Below, piece by piece: positions 41,442-50,328 of a DNA stretch of 64,000 bases. Made by a program: the position numbers and the translations under genes. Numbering within the stretch: position 1 is the stretch's first letter; every line of letters begins with the position of its first letter. The DNA comes from Nocardia sp. SYP-A9097 (lineage in GTDB: Bacteria; Actinomycetota; Actinomycetes; Mycobacteriales; Mycobacteriaceae). Below the pieces are notes generated by a model. That model searched no databases, had not been told where the DNA came from, and saw only the letters and a program-made list of their open reading frames with translations. The DNA lies in the NCBI RefSeq assembly GCF_009649815.1, contig NZ_WJIC01000007.1, forward strand, positions 186,001-250,000, given 5' to 3'.

Positions 41442-43019
41442 ATGGGGCGGATTCCGACCACTGTCGGGCTGATGCGCGGGGACGGGCTGGTCGCGCGGTT
41501 CGGCAGTGTGGTCATCTATCTGGCCGGGGCGAGCCCCTCCACCGAGCGGATTCTCGGGGCGGCCGAGACGGCGGCGACCGCGGCCGATCCCGGGGTGGCG
41601 ATCGCGCAGCGGCTGGCGGCGACGGTATTCAGCAGTGGGTCGGCGCAACCGCCCGCGTTCGGGGTCGTCGCGCCTACCGCGGGCGGGATTCTGGTGCTGC
41701 TGCGGGGGTCGGTGCGCGCGGTCGTCGACGGGCCGGAGGGGGCACGGCAGCTCTCCGGGGTGCGGGCCATGACCTGGGTCGATGAGATCCTGCGTGATCC
41801 GGTACGCAAACTGTCGGTCGCCGCGGAGACCGATCCGGGCACCGTGATCCCGCACACCGACCTGCGCTCCGGCGTGGTCGCGGCGGGCGGATTCCTCATG
41901 CACGCCCCGCCCACCGGCAGCACACCCCACGCCCGCACCACCGCCGCCACCCCGAAACCCCCACCACCCGAAACCCACCCGGCAGTCCCCACCCGCGACC
42001 CGACCAGACGCGCCCCGATCCCCACCCCCTCCCACACCCGCTTCTCCACCCCAGGCAATCCGGAACAGCCGCAACGAGATTCCGCCGCCACCCCGGGTGA
42101 TTCGGAGCCGGGCCGCCGCCCGCCCGGAAGATCGGAGGGAAGCCCTCACCCGCCTGGCGAATCGGAGGGTCGCCCTCGCACACCGGACGAATTGCAGAGC
42201 CGTCCCCGCACACCCGGCGAATTGCAGAGTCGACCCCGCACATCGGGGAGTTCAGAGGATCGCCCTCGCACGCCCGGGAGTTCGGAGCCTGTTCGGCCCG
42301 CTTCCGGGGACTCCGAGCCGATGCGGCGGCAGGCTGCGACCACGCCGGCGGTGCCGCCACCGGAGGAGACGCAGGCTGTTTCCGCGGTGCATGCCGAGCA
42401 CGATCGGGCGGCCGGTTCGGGCCCGATCCGCACTGGCCCGGCCTCCGATCGCACGCCGGATCAGGAGGCGGCGGGCGGGCCGAATCTCGCGAAAGCGGTG
42501 CAGCGCGAGGCCAGTGCGGTGAGTTCTCCCTCGGCCGAGACGTACTTGGATGCGGCCGATCTGCCGCCCACCGCCGCCTATGATGCGAAATCGGCTGCTG
42601 CCGAGGAGGATTCGGCTCCCAAGGTGAAACCGTTTGCGGGCCGGGCGGAGCCGGAGACAGATAAGCTCGGTGGCCGCCTCGGCGCGCTCACCAGCACGGA
42701 TGGTGCGGTCTACCCGTTGGACCGGCCCTATGTGATCGGGCGCGATCCCATGATCGACGAATCGATTCGCCGCGCGGCCGCCGCACCCATTGTCATCCCC
42801 CGCGATAGGCACGTATCCCGTGTCCACGCCCACGTTTTCATCGATAAGGGCACCGTCCTGGTGCGCGATGCCGCCACCCCGGGCGGGACCTTCATGGCCG
42901 CCCCGGGCGCGCCGGACTGGATCCGCGTGGGCCAGCGGCCGGTGGAACTCAAACCCGGGTGGAGTCTGCGGGTAGGTGAACGCATCCTCACCTACCGTCC
43001 CAACCAGGCACGCCGCTGA
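41442..43019 (+). CDS. FHA-domain protein with Pro-rich decapeptide repeats
   Basis: A 525-residue protein. Residues 1-150 form a globular domain (M-G-R-I-P-T-T-V-G-L-M-R-G-D-G-L-V) with no recognised family. A disordered Pro/Arg/Ser linker, about 160-300, has imperfect ten-residue repeats of the type x-x-L-Q-S-R-P-R-T-P. The C-terminal FHA domain (about 415-525) has Y-V-I-G-R-D-P and I-P-R-D-R-H-V-S-R-V-H-A-H-V, the phosphothreonine-binding Arg, Ser and His. FHA proteins read Ser/Thr kinase output; a Ser/Thr kinase gene lies tail-to-tail 37 bases away. AGGAGG precedes the ATG. Confidence 0.82.
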   Translation: MGRIPTTVGLMRGDGLVARFGSVVIYLAGASPSTERILGAAETAATAADPGVAIAQRLAATVFSSGSAQPPAFGVVAPTAGGILVLLRGSVRAVVDGPEGARQLSGVRAMTWVDEILRDPVRKLSVAAETDPGTVIPHTDLRSGVVAAGGFLMHAPPTGSTPHARTTAATPKPPPPETHPAVPTRDPTRRAPIPTPSHTRFSTPGNPEQPQRDSAATPGDSEPGRRPPGRSEGSPHPPGESEGRPRTPDELQSRPRTPGELQSRPRTSGSSEDRPRTPGSSEPVRPASGDSEPMRRQAATTPAVPPPEETQAVSAVHAEHDRAAGSGPIRTGPASDRTPDQEAAGGPNLAKAVQREASAVSSPSAETYLDAADLPPTAAYDAKSAAAEEDSAPKVKPFAGRAEPETDKLGGRLGALTSTDGAVYPLDRPYVIGRDPMIDESIRRAAAAPIVIPRDRHVSRVHAHVFIDKGTVLVRDAATPGGTFMAAPGAPDWIRVGQRPVELKPGWSLRVGERILTYRPNQARR

Positions 43020-43074
43020 ACCGCTAGGAGCGCTCTCCCATCACGCCGCCGAACCGCTAGGCACGCTCTCGCAT
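43009..43074. repeat. 33-bp tandem duplication across two convergent gene ends
   Basis: Bases 43009-43041 and 43042-43074 are identical at 29 of 33 positions. The first copy contains the FHA gene stop. The second contains the kinase stop and its last codons (M-R-E-R-A-stop); the first copy still reads M-G-E-R-S-stop on the kinase strand. Confidence 0.8.
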
Positions 43075-45237
43075 ACGGAGCACGCGGACGTATCGGAAGC
43101 GTTTGCCGACACGACGGCAGCCGATCGCGAGGGCAGCACCGGAAGCGGCTCCCACTGTGGCGCAAAGGATTACGGCGGAGATAGCCGGCTCCTGACCGAG
43201 TAGCACCCAGGACGCACCCGCGCCGGCTACGCCGAGCAGGGCCGCACTGAGGGCGAGGCCGACTGTGGCCGCAATGCGGGAACTGCCCCGGCGCAGGGTG
43301 CGGGCGTTGGATTCGGCGTACGCGGCGGCGAACAGGACCAGGAGCAACAGTCCGATGGCGGTGGCGGTCGTGGTGGCGCGCTGGGTGGAATGCACCCCGA
43401 ATCGGTAGGCCGCGACCTCGGAACCATTGCGGGACAGGGTCAATTCGCCGGTCATATCTCCGGCCAGCACGTACGGATTCACCGGCGGCGAAACCTCGGC
43501 CTCGGTCCCCGGTTGCAAGGCGGTGGCCGCTCCACCGACCTTCGTCCCCAGCACATTCAGTGACAGCCGGACCGAATCCGCGTCCGCCCCAACCACAGTG
43601 ACCGGCACCGGCTTAGACAGATCCAGTTCCACCCGGCTCACCGCGGCCGGATCCACCCCCGCGATCCGAACCGCCCCGGCCGCCGGAAGCTCCCGCCCCG
43701 GCCCCGCCCCGATCCCCAGCACCGCGACCCCGCCCACCACCGCGGCCAGTACCGCGGCCGCCAGAAACGGCATCCGTGGCGACCGCAGCGTGACCACCCG
43801 CTGCACCGGCACCAGATCCTTACGATCCACATCGACCAACCGAACCCCGTTGTGCTGTATGGGTTCCAATGGCCGCACCCGAATCATCGGGCCACCCATC
43901 CACCCTGCGGCCGCCATGGCCTGCCCCCGGTCCGGTGGCCGAACCCGCGGGCCGATCGGGTGATCCGAGCCTGCCGGGGGTTGACCGGTGCGCGCGGCGG
44001 GATCCAGTGGATGGCCGGGGCGGGGCGGGGTTTGAGGGCCGCCGAATCCACCGGAGGGGTTGGGGGTCGGCCGGAATCCGCGACCGAATCCGGGGCGGAG
44101 TTCGTGGGGCGCAGGGGTTTCGGGAGGGGGGACCGAGTCGCGGGTCATCCCCTGGTTCGAGTGCGAAATGGGGCTGCGGCCGGCTGGATTCGGGATGTGG
44201 CCCAGGCCAGAGGGATTGGGGGTGCGGCCGGGATCGCCGGAGGGGTAGGGGTCGACGCCGGATTGTGGGCGGGGGAAGGGTGGGGGCGTCAAGGGGCGGG
44301 GGGTGCCGGTGGCGGCGGCGACTATGGTGTCGGCGCCTATCAGGGGGATGCCTACGGGGGTCAGCCAATTGGTGCCCCAGCAGAGGGCGGCGGGTTCGGC
44401 CAGGGCTATGCCGAAGGATTCGGCGGTGTCGAAGCGTTCGGCCGGATCGGGGGCGAGGCCGCGCATGACGGCCTCGGCTATGGGTTGGGGGACGGTGGGG
44501 GCTACCGAGTCGAGGGGGACCGGCTCGCCGTAGGCGTGCGCGAAGAGCATGGACATGGCGTCCTGGCCGGGCGGGAAGGGGAGGGTGCCGGAGAGGAGTT
44601 GGTAGAGCATGGTGGCCAGCGCGTAAACGTCCGTGGACGGGGAAAGCTGTTGGCCGCGAACCTGTTCGGGCGCGATATAGGAGGGCGTGCCGATAATCTC
44701 GCCCGCACGCGTGACCAGGGTGTCCTCGCCGCCGACAATCTTGGCTATGCCGAAATCGGTGAGCTTCAGCGTCCCGTTGGCGGCGAACATGAGATTGGAA
44801 GGCTTCACATCGCGGTGCAGGATCCCGTTCCGGTGCGCCGCGTCCAGCCCGGCGGCACAGGACAGTGCGACCGCGACCGCGGCGGTGGCCTCGAATCCCG
44901 CTGTGATGAACCGTGTTTCGACCGTTCCGCCCGGCAGGTACTCGAGCACCAGCAGGCACATATCCTCATGCTCGATGTAGTCGTACACCGGCACCACATG
45001 CGGATGATCCAGTGCCGCCATAACTCTCGCCTCGGCGACGAAGCGCCGCCGCACCTGCATATCGTCGGCGAACTGCGGCGGAATCTGCTTGATCGCCACC
45101 CGCCGATTCAGTCCGCGATGCGTCCCCGCCAGCACCACCCCGCAGCCGCCGCGCCCCACCTGCCCCTCCACCACATATCCGGGCAGCGCGGCCCGCACCC
45201 GTGCGATATCCCCCTGATTCAAATCCCGCACACTCAT
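43057..45237 (-). CDS. Transmembrane Ser/Thr protein kinase
   Basis: A 726-residue Hanks-type kinase. Gly-loop G-R-G-G-C-G-V-V at 28-35, Lys50 in V-A-I-K, H-R-D-V-K-P-S-N at 141-148, D-F-G at 161-163, activation-loop Thr residues before G-T-P-S-Y-I-A-P-E at 183-191. A Pro-rich linker (about 315-480) leads to one helix (F-L-A-A-A-V-L-A-A-V-V-G-G-V), an outer beta-rich domain with no PASTA repeat, and then three more hydrophobic helices at the C-terminus. That ending differs from the usual PknA/PknB layout. The ATG at 45237 overlaps the stop of the upstream membrane protein (ATGA), so it is coupled to two surface proteins. Confidence 0.88.
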   Translation of the reverse strand: MSVRDLNQGDIARVRAALPGYVVEGQVGRGGCGVVLAGTHRGLNRRVAIKQIPPQFADDMQVRRRFVAEARVMAALDHPHVVPVYDYIEHEDMCLLVLEYLPGGTVETRFITAGFEATAAVAVALSCAAGLDAAHRNGILHRDVKPSNLMFAANGTLKLTDFGIAKIVGGEDTLVTRAGEIIGTPSYIAPEQVRGQQLSPSTDVYALATMLYQLLSGTLPFPPGQDAMSMLFAHAYGEPVPLDSVAPTVPQPIAEAVMRGLAPDPAERFDTAESFGIALAEPAALCWGTNWLTPVGIPLIGADTIVAAATGTPRPLTPPPFPRPQSGVDPYPSGDPGRTPNPSGLGHIPNPAGRSPISHSNQGMTRDSVPPPETPAPHELRPGFGRGFRPTPNPSGGFGGPQTPPRPGHPLDPAARTGQPPAGSDHPIGPRVRPPDRGQAMAAAGWMGGPMIRVRPLEPIQHNGVRLVDVDRKDLVPVQRVVTLRSPRMPFLAAAVLAAVVGGVAVLGIGAGPGRELPAAGAVRIAGVDPAAVSRVELDLSKPVPVTVVGADADSVRLSLNVLGTKVGGAATALQPGTEAEVSPPVNPYVLAGDMTGELTLSRNGSEVAAYRFGVHSTQRATTTATAIGLLLLVLFAAAYAESNARTLRRGSSRIAATVGLALSAALLGVAGAGASWVLLGQEPAISAVILCATVGAASGAALAIGCRRVGKRFRYVRVLRMRERA

Positions 45238-46490
45238 CGCCCCGCACCCCCTGGCCGAAACCGCCACTCCCCCGGCGTATCTCGAATGGTCGGCTCGTCC
45301 TCCCCGGCCGGAACCGGCTTGCGGACAACAGGATCGCGGGCGATGGTCTCATCCGTGCCGCCCGCCGGAACAGGCTTACGGTCGACGGCCTCCCGGCCGA
45401 TGGTCTCGTCCGCGCCGCCCACCGGGTAGCCGAGGATCTCCAGTTCGTCGGGCGAAAGGATCGGGGTGCCGCCGGGCGGCGGTGTGGTGGAGCGGGGATG
45501 CTGCGGGCCGGGGCCGCCGACGATCGGCATCGGCCGACTCGGCGTTCTGCCCGGATTGAAGCGGACCGGCTCCGGGAGGACAGGGGGCCGATAGCCGGAA
45601 GGGCCGGGGGCCATGGACGGCTGGGGGATGAATGGCTGGTAGGGAATGGGAGGTGCCTGATCGGAGGTGGCGGCGGCGTAGCCGTGGGCGTCGAGTTCGC
45701 GTGCGGCGGCGAGGTCTTCGGCGTCCAGATTCAGATCGCTGGGTGGGCGCGGGGTGGGTGAGAGGTATCCGGCGAGGAAGAACAGGGTGGCGGTGACGCC
45801 CGCCAGGGCCAGCCAGAGCGGGGTGCCCGGGACCCACCAGCGGCCCACCGAGGCGGTGAATCCGATCATGAGGCCGAGGCCGAGACCCGGGGCCAGCAGC
45901 CGGAGTCCACGCTGCCAACGATTGACCGAAAGACGGTGTCCGGCAACGGTCAAGGCGGCATCGGCTATGGCCAGGGCGGTCAGCACGGCCAGGATGATGC
46001 CGAAGAGGCCGTAGACCGAGAGCAGCGAACCACGCACATCCACAACGGTGTGCGCACTGGTCAACGGTTTACCGTCGGCACCGATCAGCGTGAGATCGGC
46101 ACCGATCAGGCCGGTGGCCTGGCCGTCCAATCCGGCGGGGTCCAGGCGATAGGTCAGCTTGTCGGATTTGCCTGCGGCCACGGTCAATTCGACCGAGGTG
46201 GAGTACGAGAAGAAGTTCAGGCCCAGGACATGACCGGCCAGGTCGACCCGGCGCACCGTCACCGGTTTGGCGGTGCCGTTGACGACCTCGACCACCACCT
46301 GACTGACCTTGCCCGGATCCAGGCGGACGGGATTGCGGGCATCGGCCCCGGAGATGGCGCGGCCTTCAATCGTGACATTGGTCCGCACCCCGCCTTCGGC
46401 GCTACCCGGTCCCGCACCGAATATCAATGCGGCACCGAGTAATACGGCCGAAACCCCGGCCAGGACGCGGCAGCAGCGACGGATATTCAT
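45234..46490 (-). CDS. Membrane protein with Ig-like ectodomain and Pro-rich tail
   Basis: A 418-residue protein. Signal peptide with A-G-V-S-A-V-L-L-G-A-A-L-I-F-G-A, then an ectodomain (about 35-175) of alternating strands (V-V-V-E-V-V-N-G-T-A-K-P-V-T-V). About four membrane helices follow (175-290): G-L-F-G-I-I-L-A-V-L-T-A-L-A, then L-L-A-P-G-L-G-L-G-L-M-I-G-F, and two more. The last 120 residues are Pro-rich and cytosolic, ending with three similar blocks around D-E-T-I-x-R and E-P-T-I-R-D, possible kinase targets for the downstream Ser/Thr kinase. Both ends overlap neighbours by ATGA. No family is recognised. Confidence 0.75.
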   Translation of the reverse strand: MNIRRCCRVLAGVSAVLLGAALIFGAGPGSAEGGVRTNVTIEGRAISGADARNPVRLDPGKVSQVVVEVVNGTAKPVTVRRVDLAGHVLGLNFFSYSTSVELTVAAGKSDKLTYRLDPAGLDGQATGLIGADLTLIGADGKPLTSAHTVVDVRGSLLSVYGLFGIILAVLTALAIADAALTVAGHRLSVNRWQRGLRLLAPGLGLGLMIGFTASVGRWWVPGTPLWLALAGVTATLFFLAGYLSPTPRPPSDLNLDAEDLAAARELDAHGYAAATSDQAPPIPYQPFIPQPSMAPGPSGYRPPVLPEPVRFNPGRTPSRPMPIVGGPGPQHPRSTTPPPGGTPILSPDELEILGYPVGGADETIGREAVDRKPVPAGGTDETIARDPVVRKPVPAGEDEPTIRDTPGEWRFRPGGAGR

Positions 46491-47863
46491 CGGGGCCTCC
46501 GGGCGGGCAGATGGGATACCAGTCGGTGGCCGTAGAACCAGCCGCCGATGAGTAGGAAGAACAGCAGCACGGTCGCGGTGGCGGCACCCCCGCCGACCTG
46601 GCTGACCAGTACGACATCCAGCGCCGCCGCGAGTTTGGGCCCGCACTCCGCGGTCACCTCATGATGACCGATTTCGGTTGCGCCCGTTGGCAATGTGGCA
46701 TCGAAACCACCATCGGATCGGGCGCGGGTATCCGCGGCGCTCGTACCGCCTATGGAGAGCTTCACGTTGGCATTCGGATCGCAGCCGCGACCCGTCACCG
46801 TCACCGGCGCGCCGGGGGATACCGCGACCGGGTTCACGGACAGGCCGGTGTTGACCGGGAACACATCATTCGACTTCGGGTTCGCGGGCTGGGTGGTGCC
46901 CGGATCCGGTTGCGGCACCACACTTTCACTCGGATTCGTGGTCGGGGGCGGAGTAACCGGCGGCTGAGTGGTCGGCGGATTCGTTGTACCCGGATTCGGG
47001 TTCCCACCACCGGGATTGGGGTTCCCGCCGCCGGTATCGCACTTCCCATTCGCAGGTTGAACTGACCCGTCCGGGCACTTTTTCGGCGGCTCGGTCGTCG
47101 GGCACACACCATTCGCGGGCACCACCGAACCGTCAGCGCACGTCTTCGGCGGATCCGTAGTCGGACAGACACCGCTCTCCGGCATGACCGAACCATCGGC
47201 ACACCTCTTGGGAGGCTCCGTAGTCGGGCACGCACCCCTCGCGGGCACCACCGAACCATCCGGGCACTTCCTCGGCGGATCCGTCGTCGGACAGGCACTG
47301 TTCGCGGGCACCACCGAACCGTCAGCGCACGTCTTCGGCGGATCGGTTGTCGGACACACACTCCACGCGGGCACCACCGTGCCGTCCGGGCACTTCCTCG
47401 TAAAATCCGTTGTCGGGCATACGCCGCTCTCCGGTACTACCGAACCGTCCGGGCATCTCGGGCGTGGCTTCGCCGAGGGGCATACACCGTTCGCGGGCAT
47501 CTCCGAACCATCGGTGCAGTACTGCTTCGGCTTCGACCCGCCCGTGCCGTCGTGAGTTCCGCTGCAGTCCGAGCTGTCGCAGCCGTTGTAACCGGGATCG
47601 GAGGTGGGGCCGGGCGCGATTGTGGTCACCGGCGAATCCAGCAGGGCGGGAGGCATTTTCGCGGGCGATAACGCGCCGACCGGTTCGGATGTGGTGAGAA
47701 TCGGGGCGGCAGTACCGATCCCGGTGACCACGGTCAGGGCGAGCAGCGCGAAGAACACCGCGAGAAGACCGCGAATGCGGCCCGAATTCCGTACGCCGCG
47801 TGGAAATTTCACACGCCGGGGCTGTGCTCCGGCACGCGGACCGAATATTGCAGGTGTGTCCAT
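46487..47863 (-). CDS. Surface protein with eight 21-residue Cys repeats
   Basis: A 458-residue protein. N-terminal hydrophobic helix at 32-50 (signal or anchor); eight tandem repeats at 116-275 with cysteines exactly 21 residues apart and a partner 12 residues after each (C-x-D-G-S-V-V-P-A-N-G-V-C-P-T-T-D-P-P). A Gly/Asn/Pro-rich and Thr/Pro-rich spacer comes next, then an IPT/Ig-like domain with P-V-T-V-T-G-R-G-C-D-P-N-A-N-V, and a C-terminal helix at about 430-448 followed by a basic tail. The layout is of an envelope protein standing off the membrane. The stop overlaps the next membrane-protein gene, which leads into a kinase gene. Function unknown. Confidence 0.8.
   Translation of the reverse strand: MDTPAIFGPRAGAQPRRVKFPRGVRNSGRIRGLLAVFFALLALTVVTGIGTAAPILTTSEPVGALSPAKMPPALLDSPVTTIAPGPTSDPGYNGCDSSDCSGTHDGTGGSKPKQYCTDGSEMPANGVCPSAKPRPRCPDGSVVPESGVCPTTDFTRKCPDGTVVPAWSVCPTTDPPKTCADGSVVPANSACPTTDPPRKCPDGSVVPARGACPTTEPPKRCADGSVMPESGVCPTTDPPKTCADGSVVPANGVCPTTEPPKKCPDGSVQPANGKCDTGGGNPNPGGGNPNPGTTNPPTTQPPVTPPPTTNPSESVVPQPDPGTTQPANPKSNDVFPVNTGLSVNPVAVSPGAPVTVTGRGCDPNANVKLSIGGTSAADTRARSDGGFDATLPTGATEIGHHEVTAECGPKLAAALDVVLVSQVGGGAATATVLLFFLLIGGWFYGHRLVSHLPARRPR
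47039..47518. repeat. 63-bp coding tandem repeats (eight units)
   Basis: Encodes the eight Cys repeats of the surface protein. The period is constant at 63 bases. Units differ mainly at third-codon positions and a few residues, so the array is not freshly expanded. Confidence 0.85.
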
Positions 47864-48024
47864 CCGGCGTAACCTCGCTGGTTAGATGGTACGGCCCTGC
47901 GCCCCCCGGTGCGCGCATGATTCCGTCCTCCGTTTATCGCGGAGCGGACGCCGAGTGTTCACCGACCTAGGATTCATGGGACCATTCGGGACACCCGACC
48001 GCGCCGCAAAGGAGAATGGCCGTC

Positions 48025-50328
48025 ATGCATCGTGCCGCGCCGAAAAAAGACATCGATGAGGCCGCACTGACCGTCACGCCTCCGAAAACCGAGGCGGCGG
48101 GCATCAAGGCGGTCGCCGTGGCCCTGGAACGCGCCGTCGAGGAGATGGGTGTGGTTCGCACCGCCCGCACGCTGACCCGGGTCAATCAGCGGCACGGCTT
48201 CGATTGCCCGGGTTGTTCCTGGCCGGAGCCGAGCGGTATGCGACGGCCCGCGGAATTCTGTGAAAACGGGGCCAAGGCGGTCGCCGAAGAGGCGACCCTA
48301 CGCACCGTCACCCCGGAATTCTTCGCCGAGCACTCGATCGCGGACCTGGAAGGCAAATCCGGCTACTGGCTGGGCCAGCAGGGCCGCATTACCGAGCCAA
48401 TGGTGTTGCGCCCCGGCGATACCCACTACTCCCCCGTCTCCTGGGATGACGCCTACCGGTTGATCGCCGAGCATCTGCGCGCACTGGACTCCCCGGATGA
48501 GGCGGTGTTCTACACCTCCGGCCGCACCGCCAATGAGACGGCATTCCTGTATCAGCTGCTGGTGCGCAGCTTCGGCACCAACAACCTGCCGGACTGCTCG
48601 AATATGTGCCATGAGTCCTCGGGTACGGCGCTGGTCTCCTCGATCGGTATCGGCAAGGGGTCGGTGACGATCGACGACTTCAAGAAGGCCGACCTGATCA
48701 TCGTGGCCGGGCAGAATCCGGGCACCAATCATCCGCGCATGCTCTCCGCGCTGGGTGAGGCGAAGGCGCACGGCGCCAAGGTGATCGCGGTCAATCCGCT
48801 GCCCGAGACCGGGCTCATCGGCTTCCGCGATCCGCAGACCGTCAAGGGCCTCACCTCCGGCATCACCATTGCCGACGACTTCCTGCAGATCCGCCTGGGT
48901 GGCGATATGGCGCTCTTCCAGGGCCTGGGCAAACTGCTCTTCGAGGCCGAGGACCGCCGCCCCGGCACCGTCGTCGACCACGAATTCGTCACCGCGCACA
49001 CCGCCGGATTCGCCGAATACGAAAAGCAGGCGCGCGCCGTCGATCTCGGCGTGGTCGAGGAGGCCACCGGCCTGACCCGCGCCGACCTGGATCGCACCGC
49101 GGCGCTGCTGGCCGAGTCCAAGGCCGTGATCATCTGCTGGGCAATGGGTTTGACGCAGCAGGTGCACGGTGTCGCCACCATCGAGGAGGCCACCAATCTG
49201 CTGCTCATGCGCGGCATGATCGGCAAACCCGGTGCGGGCGTCTGCCCGGTGCGCGGGCATTCGAATGTGCAGGGCGACCGCACCATGGGCATCTGGGAGA
49301 AGATGCCGGACGAGTTCCTGGACGCCCTGGATCGCCGGTTCGGAATCACCAGCCCGCGGGAACACGGCTGGGACACGGTCGATTCCATTCGCGCCATGCG
49401 GGACGGGCGCGGCAAGGTCTTCTTCGGCATGGGCGGCAATTTCGTCTCCGCCACCCCAGATACCGGGGTCACCGAGGCGGCATTACGCAATTGTGCGCTC
49501 ACCGTGCAGGTTTCGACCAAACTGAATCGCAGTCATGTGGTGCACGGTGCGACCGCGCTCATCCTGCCGACGCTCGGCCGCACCGATGAGGATATGCAAG
49601 CCGGTGCGCGCCAACAGGTTTCGGTCGAGGACTCGATGTCCATGGTGCATCTGTCCACCGGACGGTTGCGGCCGGTCAGCGGTGCGCTGCGCAGCGAGGT
49701 CGCCATTGTGTGCGAACTCGCCCAGGCGCTGTTCGGCCTTGCACATCCGGTGCCGTGGGCGGAGTTCCAGCGCGACTACGACAAGATCCGCGACGCCATC
49801 GCCGCAGTGGTGCCGGGTTGCGCCGACTACAATGCGAAAGTCCGGGGGCGCAATGGTTTCCAGCTCCCACACCCGCCGCGCGATGCCCGCGAATTCCGCA
49901 CCACCACCGGCAAGGCCAATTTCGCGGTCAATGAACTGCACTGGCTACCGGTCCCCGAAGGCCGCCTGATTCTGCAGACCCTGCGCAGTCACGACCAGTA
50001 CAACACCACCATCTACGGCCTGGACGACCGCTATCGCGGGATCCACAACGGCCGCCGCGTGGTACTGCTACATCCGGAGGACATCGCCGAATTCGGTTTT
50101 GTGGAAGACGAACTCGTGAATGTCATCTCCGAATGGACCGACGGCACCGAACGCCGCGTCGAGGGTTTCCGCCTGGTCGGATACGCCACCCCGCGCGGAA
50201 ATGCCGCCGCCTACTATCCCGAGACCAATCCCCTGGTCCCCCTGGACCATGTCGCGCTGCGGTCGAATACCCCTGTCTCCAAGGCGGTTACCGTTCGCCT
50301 GGAGCGTCACATCCATAGGCCGTCGTGA
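48025..50328 (+). CDS. Molybdopterin oxidoreductase, YdeP/FdhA-like
   Basis: A 767-residue member of the DMSO-reductase superfamily, of the type called FdhA-like or YdeP. The N-terminal cysteines D-C-P-G-C-S-W and F-C-E-N-G-A-K-A bind an iron-sulfur cluster or structural metal. The Mo-bis-MGD region shows G-R-T-A-N-E-T, C-S-N-M-C-H-E-S-S-G, V-R-G-H-S-N-V-Q-G-D-R-T-M-G, and the C-terminal dinucleotide-binding domain T-G-K-A-N-F-A-V. No Sec codon is present. It may oxidise formate or act in acid resistance. The ATG at 48025 has AAAGGAG 10 bases upstream; ATG 48016 is too close to that site. It overlaps fdhD by GTGA. Confidence 0.88.
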   Translation: MHRAAPKKDIDEAALTVTPPKTEAAGIKAVAVALERAVEEMGVVRTARTLTRVNQRHGFDCPGCSWPEPSGMRRPAEFCENGAKAVAEEATLRTVTPEFFAEHSIADLEGKSGYWLGQQGRITEPMVLRPGDTHYSPVSWDDAYRLIAEHLRALDSPDEAVFYTSGRTANETAFLYQLLVRSFGTNNLPDCSNMCHESSGTALVSSIGIGKGSVTIDDFKKADLIIVAGQNPGTNHPRMLSALGEAKAHGAKVIAVNPLPETGLIGFRDPQTVKGLTSGITIADDFLQIRLGGDMALFQGLGKLLFEAEDRRPGTVVDHEFVTAHTAGFAEYEKQARAVDLGVVEEATGLTRADLDRTAALLAESKAVIICWAMGLTQQVHGVATIEEATNLLLMRGMIGKPGAGVCPVRGHSNVQGDRTMGIWEKMPDEFLDALDRRFGITSPREHGWDTVDSIRAMRDGRGKVFFGMGGNFVSATPDTGVTEAALRNCALTVQVSTKLNRSHVVHGATALILPTLGRTDEDMQAGARQQVSVEDSMSMVHLSTGRLRPVSGALRSEVAIVCELAQALFGLAHPVPWAEFQRDYDKIRDAIAAVVPGCADYNAKVRGRNGFQLPHPPRDAREFRTTTGKANFAVNELHWLPVPEGRLILQTLRSHDQYNTTIYGLDDRYRGIHNGRRVVLLHPEDIAEFGFVEDELVNVISEWTDGTERRVEGFRLVGYATPRGNAAAYYPETNPLVPLDHVALRSNTPVSKAVTVRLERHIHRPS

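Noticed and set aside
48025..50328. Selenocysteine-containing formate dehydrogenase
   Set aside because: The frame has no internal TGA; the active-site region reads with cysteine residues.
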